Assembly (NCBI GenBank): GCA_963923035.1
Contig: CAWUKT010000004.1
Location: 62,001-126,000, forward strand
Direction of reading: 5' to 3'
DNA length: 64,000 nt
Source of the DNA: CAWUKT01 sp963923035
Lineage (GTDB): Bacteria; Bacteroidota; Bacteroidia; J057; JADKCL01
Of this stretch, positions 26,541-33,345 are shown piece by piece. Positions within the stretch are counted from its first letter, which is position 1, and every line of letters begins with the position of its first letter. A program made the translations under genes and the position numbers. The notes under the pieces are model-generated. The model was not told where the DNA came from. It was given only the letters and a program-made list of their open reading frames with translations, and made no database searches.

Positions 26541-28091
26541 ATGGAAATGAAAAGTAACGTAGAATTTGGGAAGGGAAGAGTTGCCATTGAGGACATCGTA
26601 GGATTGTCTCAGAAGAAGGTGGGTACAAAATTGAGCGATGACAGCGGGTTTACCCGCAGAATCGACCAGGCAGTGCGCTTTTTGGACAACCTCCTCGCGG
26701 AAAATGGTCATATCTATGGCGTCACCACCGGTTACGGGGACTCCGTCACCGTAGAAGTTCCCCGAACCTTGATCGAACAATTGCCCGTCAACCTTTCCCG
26801 CTACCATGGCTGTGGTTTGGGAGAATATTTCAGCAAAGAAGAAGGCAGGGCCATATTGGGCGCCCGGCTGACCTCCCTGTCCCAGGGCTTCTCAGGAGTC
26901 AGTTGGGACCTGCTGGGCTTGCTCCGGGACATGCTCGACAAGGACATTGTTCCGGTCATCCCCCAGGAGGGATCGGTTGGCGCCAGTGGCGACCTTACCC
27001 CCCTTTCCTATGTGGCCGGTGCCCTGATCGGAGAACGGGATGTCTATTTCGAAGGCGAAATCATTCCGAGCTCGGAAGCATTTGCCCGAACCGGACTCAA
27101 ACCCATACGGCTACGTCCCAAAGAAGGACTCGCCGTCATGAATGGGACCGCGGTCATGACCGCGCTGGCCTGCATGGCATTTGACCGCGCCGAGTACCTG
27201 ACCCGGCTTTCCAGCCGGATCACCGCCCTCTCCTCGCTGGCCCTGCTCGGCAACAGCCACCACTTCGACCAGTTGCTCTTTCGGGTCAAGCCCCACCCAG
27301 GTCAGCAGGAAATCGCCAAATGGGTCCAAGCCGACCTGAACCACAATGCCCATCCCCGGAACATGCCCCGGCTCCAGGACCGGTACTCCATTCGCTGTGC
27401 CCCGCACATCATTGGCGTGCTCAGGGATTCCCTTCCCTTCTTCCGGACCCTGATCGAAAATGAGCTCAACAGCGCCAATGACAACCCCATCATCGATGGC
27501 ATCGGGGAGCATGTCTTGCACGGCGGGCACTTCTACGGCGGACACATTGCCCTGGCGATGGACTCGATGAAGAACTGCGTGGCCAACCTCGCTGACCTCG
27601 CCGACCGGCAAATCGCCTTGCTCGTGGATGTGAAGATGAACAATGGCCTTCCCCGGAACCTCAGCATGTCGGGGCCCGAACGCGCGTCAATCAACCACGG
27701 ATTCAAGGCCATCCAAATTGGGTGCTCGGCGTGGACCGCAGAGGCCCTCAAGCTGACCATGCCCGCCAGTGTATTTTCCCGCTCCACCGAATGCCACAAC
27801 CAGGACAAGGTCAGCATGGGCACGATTTCGGCCCGGGACTGCCTCCGCATCCTCCAACTGACCGAGCAGGTCATCGCCGCGACCCTGTTGGCAGCGGTCC
27901 AGGGGGTCTGGGCTCGAATCAAACAAAAGGAACTCAAAGAAGAAGATTTGAGCCCCCAAATCCGGGAATTCCTGAAGGACATGGAAGCATTTTTTGACCC
28001 GATTGAGGAAGACCGCCCCACGGACCAACTGCTGAGAGATACGGTTGGGTTTATTCAGAATCAACGCTGGGACTTGTACAAACACCAATAA
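26541..28091 (+). CDS. MIO-type ammonia-lyase/aminomutase 2 (Tyr-His selectivity loop)
   Basis: 516 residues, paralog of the lyase at 6419. The MIO triad is at about 148-150 in VGASGDLTPLSY, with IYGVTTGYGDSVTVEV, ENELNSANDNPI, HGGHFYGGHIALAMD and NQDKVSMGTISAR. The selectivity pair is Tyr-His in NLSRYHGCG (about 88-89), unlike Phe-Leu in copy 1, Ser-His of histidase or His-Leu of some tyrosine ammonia-lyases. A His here could contact a phenol, so tyrosine is one candidate, but this pair is not one I can assign confidently. An alternative start is the ATG at 26547. A repeat begins right at its stop codon. Confidence 0.84.
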   Translation: MEMKSNVEFGKGRVAIEDIVGLSQKKVGTKLSDDSGFTRRIDQAVRFLDNLLAENGHIYGVTTGYGDSVTVEVPRTLIEQLPVNLSRYHGCGLGEYFSKEEGRAILGARLTSLSQGFSGVSWDLLGLLRDMLDKDIVPVIPQEGSVGASGDLTPLSYVAGALIGERDVYFEGEIIPSSEAFARTGLKPIRLRPKEGLAVMNGTAVMTALACMAFDRAEYLTRLSSRITALSSLALLGNSHHFDQLLFRVKPHPGQQEIAKWVQADLNHNAHPRNMPRLQDRYSIRCAPHIIGVLRDSLPFFRTLIENELNSANDNPIIDGIGEHVLHGGHFYGGHIALAMDSMKNCVANLADLADRQIALLVDVKMNNGLPRNLSMSGPERASINHGFKAIQIGCSAWTAEALKLTMPASVFSRSTECHNQDKVSMGTISARDCLRILQLTEQVIAATLLAAVQGVWARIKQKELKEEDLSPQIREFLKDMEAFFDPIEEDRPTDQLLRDTVGFIQNQRWDLYKHQ

Positions 28092-28139
28092 GATAAATCA
28101 AACAGATAAGATGAATCAAACAGATAAGATGAATCAAAC
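28091..28139 (+). repeat. 18-base tandem repeat duplicating the start codon of methyltransferase 2
   Basis: Two perfect copies of AGATAAGATGAATCAAAC (28104-28121, 28122-28139) follow a shortened copy AGATAAATCAAAC (28091-28103). Each full unit has an ATG in the methyltransferase frame (28111, 28129), so the protein can begin at either and gains or loses KMNQTD units. Because the unit is a multiple of three, copy-number change would not shift the frame. Confidence 0.75.
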
Positions 28140-29175
28140 AGACTCTTTGGAAACTACTCAGGATACAAGCGTAGGTGAAGGCGTACTCTACGACATCTTC
28201 TACGGGATGATTCCCCGGTATGTCCTGATTACCGCTGAGGAACTGGGGCTATTCGAATACCTCAGTGAAACAGGAAGGGAGCGAGAAAAAATTCAGGAGC
28301 ATTTGGGCATCTCGGCCCGCTCTGCCCAGAGTGTGCTCTCGGTTTTACAATCGCTCGAACTGCTGAAGGTGGTTGCCGGGAAATACCATCTGACGCCGGT
28401 AACCAGAAAGTACTTCCTCCGGGACAGCCCTTTTTACAGTGGTCGCCTTGGTAAAATGTTCCAGGTCATTGAGAAGGTCTACTCGTTCGAAGCCGTTCGG
28501 AAATTGATCCTGACCGACGAAAAGCATATCGACATCTTCGATCTTGCCCGCCAAACGGACGAATTCGCGGGGCACATGACTGAGACCATGCACAACATGA
28601 GCTTTGCGCCGAGTAAGTGGTGGGTGGAAGCCATTGACCTGTCGGCCCATACCCGCCTCCTGGACATTGCCGGGGGAAGCGGGGCCCATGCCATCACGGC
28701 GATGCAAAAGTGGCCTCAGCTGGAAGCCACGGTATTGGACATGGAGACAGTGCTTCCCCACACAGAGGAGTATTTCTCTCGGTTCGGATTGAATGGGCGC
28801 GGAAAAACCGTGCAGTATGACCTGTGGGAGGGCGAGCTGCCTCCAGCCGATGTTCATTTCTACTCCAATATTTTTCACGACTGGTCCTACGAGCAGGGAC
28901 AGTTTCTGGCTGAAAAGAGCTTCCACGCCCTTGAACCGGGCGGTAAGATCATTATCCACGAGATGCTGTACGATGATGACAAAAGTGGTCCCCCTACCAT
29001 CGCCAACTACAATTTTGCCATGTTCGCCACGATGGAGGGGCAACAATATTCCGGGCCAGAGCTGAGGAGCCTTCTGGGCAACGCTGGATTCACCGACATC
29101 GAAGTCATCCCCACCCAAGCCTACTGGTCCATTGTCACCGGAACCAAACCCGGCGAGAAGGCCATTTCCCTTTGA
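28111..29175 (+). CDS. SAM-dependent O-methyltransferase 2 (COMT-like)
   Basis: About 354 residues from the ATG at 28111; 28129 is equally possible because of the tandem repeat, and the frame is open back into the lyase gene. It has the dimerisation/winged-helix domain (ITAEELGLFEYL, LGISARSAQSVLSVLQSLELL), SAM motif I LLDIAGGSGAHAIT, an acidic motif VLDMETVLPH, and the general-base motif NIFHDWSYEQ. Compared with copies 1 and 3 the N-terminal substrate-binding half is the most divergent (YSGRLGKMFQVIEKVYSFEAV), suggesting a different acceptor. Probably methylates a hydroxyl on the aromatic product. Confidence 0.84.
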   Translation: MNQTDKMNQTDSLETTQDTSVGEGVLYDIFYGMIPRYVLITAEELGLFEYLSETGREREKIQEHLGISARSAQSVLSVLQSLELLKVVAGKYHLTPVTRKYFLRDSPFYSGRLGKMFQVIEKVYSFEAVRKLILTDEKHIDIFDLARQTDEFAGHMTETMHNMSFAPSKWWVEAIDLSAHTRLLDIAGGSGAHAITAMQKWPQLEATVLDMETVLPHTEEYFSRFGLNGRGKTVQYDLWEGELPPADVHFYSNIFHDWSYEQGQFLAEKSFHALEPGGKIIIHEMLYDDDKSGPPTIANYNFAMFATMEGQQYSGPELRSLLGNAGFTDIEVIPTQAYWSIVTGTKPGEKAISL

Positions 29176-29216
29176 ATTCACCTACAAAATCCATCAAATC
29201 CTTAATCAAAGATAGT

Positions 29217-30239
29217 ATGCCCACCCGTGAATTAGACATTGCCCATCACCTTGACGAAGGAGTCATATATGACCTTCTTATGGCGAGGATCGCCACCAAT
29301 ACTCTGATTATTGCCCATGAACTGGGATTGTTCGAGCTGATAGGCGCAGAGGGAATTTCCCCGCCGGAAGTGAGCTCTCAATTGGAAATTTCTGATCGGG
29401 CGACCATGGCCATACTTTCGGTCTTGCGGTCGAATGATTTATTGGAATTGATTGATGGCGTCTATTTCCTAAGTCCCCTGGCCCGGAAATACCTGGTCCG
29501 GGAGAGCCCTTACTACTTTGGGAGCGTGATCGAAGCCGTTAAAATAGTAGGGATCGAACAAATTGACTCGTATGAGGGGCTCAAACACCTCATCCTAACC
29601 GGAGACCAAAGGTTTAAATCCTTCGATACGTTTGAGCATGACATGGAACGGGCGGCATGGTTTACTGAAAACATGCACCAAATGAGTTATGCGCCCAGTA
29701 AGTGGTGGATCGAAAAAATAGATCTGTCCGGCGGGCTCCGATTGCTCGACATCGCCGGGGGCAGTGGAGCCCATGCTATCTCGGCCCTGCAAAAATGGCC
29801 TGATCTGGAAGCTATGGTCCTGGACCTGGAGCCCGTCTGCAAATTGACCGAGCAATACTTTGAACAGTACGGCGTGGGCGACCGGGGCAAAACATTGGTC
29901 TATGACCTATGGAACAGCAAACTCCCTCCTGCCGATGCCCACTTCTATTCCAATATTTTCCACGACTGGTCCTACGAGCAGGGCAGGTTCCTCGCGCAAA
30001 AGAGCTTTGATGCCCTGGAATCAGGCGGACGAATCCTGATCCATGAAATGCTCTACGATGATGACAAAAAGGGCCCCAAGTTGATCGCCAACTACAACGC
30101 TACAATGTTTCTCACCATGAAAGGACAGCAGTATTCCGGCAAGGAATTGACTGATCTTCTATATGACATCGGGTTTAAGCAAATCGAAGTCATTCCCACC
30201 CAAGGATATTGGTCCATTGTCACCGGAACCAAACCTTGA
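29217..30239 (+). CDS. SAM-dependent O-methyltransferase 3 (COMT-like)
   Basis: 340 residues from the ATG at 29217 (MPTRELDIAHHLDEG); a TTG at 29172 would overlap the previous gene. It is closer to methyltransferase 1 than to 2: YYFGSVIEAVKIVGIEQIDSYEGLKHLILTG parallels the first copy. It has LLDIAGGSGAHAIS, VLDLEPVCKL and NIFHDWSYEQ with the catalytic His. It sits last before the P450 genes, in the same direction, with 64 bases between. The likely job is O-methylation of a phenolic or enolic hydroxyl, perhaps one installed by a P450 (inference). Confidence 0.85.
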   Translation: MPTRELDIAHHLDEGVIYDLLMARIATNTLIIAHELGLFELIGAEGISPPEVSSQLEISDRATMAILSVLRSNDLLELIDGVYFLSPLARKYLVRESPYYFGSVIEAVKIVGIEQIDSYEGLKHLILTGDQRFKSFDTFEHDMERAAWFTENMHQMSYAPSKWWIEKIDLSGGLRLLDIAGGSGAHAISALQKWPDLEAMVLDLEPVCKLTEQYFEQYGVGDRGKTLVYDLWNSKLPPADAHFYSNIFHDWSYEQGRFLAQKSFDALESGGRILIHEMLYDDDKKGPKLIANYNATMFLTMKGQQYSGKELTDLLYDIGFKQIEVIPTQGYWSIVTGTKP

Positions 30240-30303
30240 TCCAAAACAATTCCCCCCGGAATCGACATTCCTCCACAAATATTCACCTCTAAACATTTTC
30301 CTC

Positions 30304-31695
30304 ATGCCAAAACCACCGATGCTTAGCAAAGCAAAGCCCATCTTCGGACACATGGGCGAATTCACCAAAGACCGGTTTCAACTCTTTACCCGCGGATTTG
30401 AAGAGGCCGGCTCAATCTTTTCCATCCGACTGGGCCCAAAGAAGGCAGCCGTTCTCACCCATCCGGAGCATGTGAAGAAATACTTCAAGGAAACGGATAA
30501 GTCGCTGAACCTTCAACGTCCCAACAAGCATTTCCGAAAAGTTGTTGGTGAAATCGGCGTTCTGATGGACAACGAAACCTACCTCAATGAACGCCCCATG
30601 CTCTATGCCTCTTTTACGAGGGAAAAGCTCCTCTACTACCTCGAGGTAATCAATTATGCGGTCCAACTCTGGTTGGACAAATTGGGGACAGCAGGAACAA
30701 TGGATTTCGCCCGCGAGATGGAATATTTGGCGCAGCAAATCATCAGCCGGTGTATCCTCGGCAATAAAACTCACGAATCCATTGGGGAAGAGTTTTGGGA
30801 ACATTTTTTTACCCTCGGCAGGAACATCGACCACATGATTCCACCGAATCTCCCCCACCCCAAAAACTACCGGCGGAACAAGGCCCGAAAAGCGGTTGCC
30901 AAGGTCCTGGCTCCGATCATCAAGGCGCGCCGGGAACATCCCGAACAGTACAACGACATCGTCAAGGAACTTGTCAATGTTCCACTCAAGGATGGTAGAC
31001 TGGCCAGTGATGAATTGTGCCTCTCATACGTGCTCAACCTGCTCCTCGCCGGGCATGAGACCACTTCCGCCCAGGGAGCCTGGGTCATCATCCATTTGCT
31101 CCAACACCCGGACTACCTCAAGCGGGTCCAGGCCGAAATCGATGCAAAAATGCCCTATGGCACTGGCATCACGGCCAAAAGTATGGCCCAGATGCCCTAC
31201 CTGAGGTGGGCCATTGACGAGACCACCCGGCTGAAGCCCTCGGGGGACATGATCATGCGGATGGCCGATGCGGAGTATGAAGTCGATGGCTTTACCATCC
31301 CCAAGGACTGGATGGTGATCCTCTATCCGGGGGTGCTCCATCGCCATCCCGACTACTTCGAGCATCCCCATGACTACGACCCCATGCGGTATTCTCCGGA
31401 TCGCCCCGACAAAGGAGCCAGCCGGAACCTGATCTATGGATTTGGAGGCGGGGTACACAAATGCGCCGGGATGAGTCTGGCGAAAAACGAAATGACTGGC
31501 ATCGCCGCCCTGCTCCTGCAGCAATATGATTTGGAGTTGGTGACCAAAGACCCCGTTCACTCCTACGGTGCCGGCTTTCCCCGCTGCGGTCCTGCCCTGA
31601 TCAAATACCGCCGCAAAGACCTCTCCCAGGTCATTCCCCAGGAAGTTCAGGAGGAAGCCGCGGCCGCCGGTTGTCCCCACTTCAATCAGGAGTGA
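30304..31695 (+). CDS. Cytochrome P450 1
   Basis: 463-residue bacterial P450. It has the I-helix oxygen-activation motif LLLAGHETTSAQ, the K-helix ExxR in DETTRL, and the heme loop FGGGVHKCAGMS with the axial Cys at about 387. I start at the ATG at 30304 (MPKPPMLSKAKPIFGHMGEF) because the paralog at 31786 begins alike; the frame runs back to 30163. No ferredoxin or reductase gene is in the cluster, so electrons must come from elsewhere. The last 26 residues (KYRRKDLSQVIPQEVQEEAA and AAGCPHF) are shared with P450 2. It probably hydroxylates or couples the aromatic scaffold. Confidence 0.9.
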   Translation: MPKPPMLSKAKPIFGHMGEFTKDRFQLFTRGFEEAGSIFSIRLGPKKAAVLTHPEHVKKYFKETDKSLNLQRPNKHFRKVVGEIGVLMDNETYLNERPMLYASFTREKLLYYLEVINYAVQLWLDKLGTAGTMDFAREMEYLAQQIISRCILGNKTHESIGEEFWEHFFTLGRNIDHMIPPNLPHPKNYRRNKARKAVAKVLAPIIKARREHPEQYNDIVKELVNVPLKDGRLASDELCLSYVLNLLLAGHETTSAQGAWVIIHLLQHPDYLKRVQAEIDAKMPYGTGITAKSMAQMPYLRWAIDETTRLKPSGDMIMRMADAEYEVDGFTIPKDWMVILYPGVLHRHPDYFEHPHDYDPMRYSPDRPDKGASRNLIYGFGGGVHKCAGMSLAKNEMTGIAALLLQQYDLELVTKDPVHSYGAGFPRCGPALIKYRRKDLSQVIPQEVQEEAAAAGCPHFNQE

Positions 31696-31703
31696 TTTCA
31701 CAA

Positions 31704-31749
31704 CAGTAAGAAACGATCTATCCCCTTCAGGGGGAATCGATTCTTACTG
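31704..31749 (+). other. Intercistronic hairpin between the two P450 genes
   Basis: CAGTAAGAA and TTCTTACTG form the outer arms, CGAT/ATCG an inner stem and CCCC-TTCA-GGGG the tip. There is no T-run after it, so it is more likely an RNA-processing or stability element than a terminator. Confidence 0.5.
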
Positions 31750-31785
31750 CCAGGACAGTAGCATTCACATCTAAACATTTTCTCC

Positions 31786-33195
31786 ATGCAAAAACCATCC
31801 TTTGTCAGTAAAGCGCTCCCTGTACTTGGTCACCTACCTGAGTTTCAGAGGAATCGATTTAAGTTGTACCAACGGGGATTCCATGAGTTTGGTTCCGTAT
31901 TTGCCATCAAACTTGGTCCCAAGAAGGCCGCTGTCATCGCTGATCCTGAGCTGGCGGGCAAGTACTTCAAAGAAACGGATAAATCCTTGAACCTCGCCCG
32001 GGCCCAGGCCTATTTCCGGAAGGCCATTGGAGACATTGGGTTGGTCATAGATCCCGAATCCTATGTCAATGAACGTCCCATGCTGTATGCTCCATTTACA
32101 AGGGAGAAACTCCTCCATTACCTGGAAGTATTCAATTACACAGTTCAACTTTGGTTGGACCAACTCGGTGAGGAAGGAACGGTGGACCTTTCCCGGGAAA
32201 TGCCCAAGGTCACCCAGCAAGTGATCAGCCGGTGTATCCTCGGGCATGAAAACCACGAATCCATCGGGAAAGAGTTTTGGACGCATTTCAATACACTGGC
32301 GCGGTCCTTGGATCCTATTTTACCAACAGGACTTCCTCACCCCAAGAATTTCCGCCGGGCAAGGGCCCGAAAAGCCATTGCCAAGGTCCTGGCTCCTATC
32401 CTCAAGGAACGAAGACAGCATCCTGATCGCTACCACGATGTTCTACAGGATATTTTGACCGTCCCCTTCAAAGACGGGAGTAAGGCCACCAACGAACAAG
32501 CCCTCGCCAATGTAATGTCCATGCTCCTCGGAGGACATGAGTCCACCGCCAACCAGACTGCCTGGGTGATCATCCATCTGCTCCAACACCCGAACCACCT
32601 CGAAAAGGTGCTGGCCGAGTTGGGGGAAAACTTGCCCTACGGGCAAGGCATCTCCATCAAAAGCATGGTCCAGATGCCCCACCTGAAGTGGGCCATCGAT
32701 GAGTCGGTTCGCCTCCAGCCCTCAGCCGATCAGATTTTCCGCATGACTGATCGCGAGCTCCAGATGGGACAGTTCATTATCCCCAAGAACTGGACCGTTA
32801 TTCTGGGAGTTGGCATTCTCCAACGTCACCCCTCCTATGTTTCCCAGCCTGACGCGTATGATCCCTTGCGGTTTTCTCCCGACCGGGCAGAACACCGTTC
32901 CCACCGAAATCTGATTTGTGGTTTTGGCGGGGGCGTACACAAATGTGCTGGAATGAGTTTTGCTCAGAATGAGATGATGACCATTGTCGGGTTACTTCTC
33001 CAACAGTTTGAGCTGGAACTGATCACGGAAAATCCGGTTCAAATATTTGGCAAAGGCCTTGCCCATCCAGCTACCACCATCGTCAAATACCGCCGCAAAG
33101 ACCTCTCCCAGGTCATTCCCCAGGAAGTTCAGGAAGAAGCCGCTGCCGCCGGTTGTCCCCACTTTCAGAACATTGGAACCAAGGCTGGAGAATGA
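31786..33195 (+). CDS. Cytochrome P450 2
   Basis: 469-residue P450, paralog of the one before. It has the I-helix motif MLLGGHESTANQ, ExxR in DESVRL, and the heme loop FGGGVHKCAGMS with Cys at about 387. Ser replaces the first Thr of the I-helix pair, while the neighbouring Thr stays. N-terminal MQKPSFVSKALPVLGHL supports the start at 31786. The body differs substantially from P450 1, whereas the C-terminal 82 bases are almost identical, which points to gene conversion or strong constraint. It is the last gene I assign to the biosynthetic locus. Confidence 0.9.
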   Translation: MQKPSFVSKALPVLGHLPEFQRNRFKLYQRGFHEFGSVFAIKLGPKKAAVIADPELAGKYFKETDKSLNLARAQAYFRKAIGDIGLVIDPESYVNERPMLYAPFTREKLLHYLEVFNYTVQLWLDQLGEEGTVDLSREMPKVTQQVISRCILGHENHESIGKEFWTHFNTLARSLDPILPTGLPHPKNFRRARARKAIAKVLAPILKERRQHPDRYHDVLQDILTVPFKDGSKATNEQALANVMSMLLGGHESTANQTAWVIIHLLQHPNHLEKVLAELGENLPYGQGISIKSMVQMPHLKWAIDESVRLQPSADQIFRMTDRELQMGQFIIPKNWTVILGVGILQRHPSYVSQPDAYDPLRFSPDRAEHRSHRNLICGFGGGVHKCAGMSFAQNEMMTIVGLLLQQFELELITENPVQIFGKGLAHPATTIVKYRRKDLSQVIPQEVQEEAAAAGCPHFQNIGTKAGE

Positions 33196-33287
33196 AGCAC
33201 AACCCAACGAATTGTTTAGAAAATAACATGGATTGATAAATGCGCGACTGAACATGCCTTGAAATACGGATTCCCCTCCTGGAACGG

Positions 33288-33295
33288 TATCTTTG
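33288..33295 (+). promoter_or_regulatory. -7-like promoter box before the metalloprotease gene
   Basis: TATCTTTG fits the Bacteroidota TAnnTTTG box and lies 50 bases before the ATG at 33346. A TTG at 33259-33261 is the nearest -33 candidate, but spacing is longer than usual. Confidence 0.35.
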
Positions 33296-33345
33296 GACCA
33301 GATTGAACAAGCTCTGGGAATAGTCAAATAATAGAACGTAAGTAC

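Noticed and set aside
6419..28091. Histidine utilisation (HutH) as the role of the MIO lyases
   Set aside because: No hutU, hutI or hutG genes are near, the Ser-His pair of histidase is missing, and both lyases lie in a tailoring-enzyme cluster.
2001..33195. Flexirubin or aryl-polyene gene cluster, which in Bacteroidota can also contain an ammonia-lyase
   Set aside because: No ketosynthase/chain-length-factor pair, ACP, dehydratase or glycerolipid-type acyltransferase is present.
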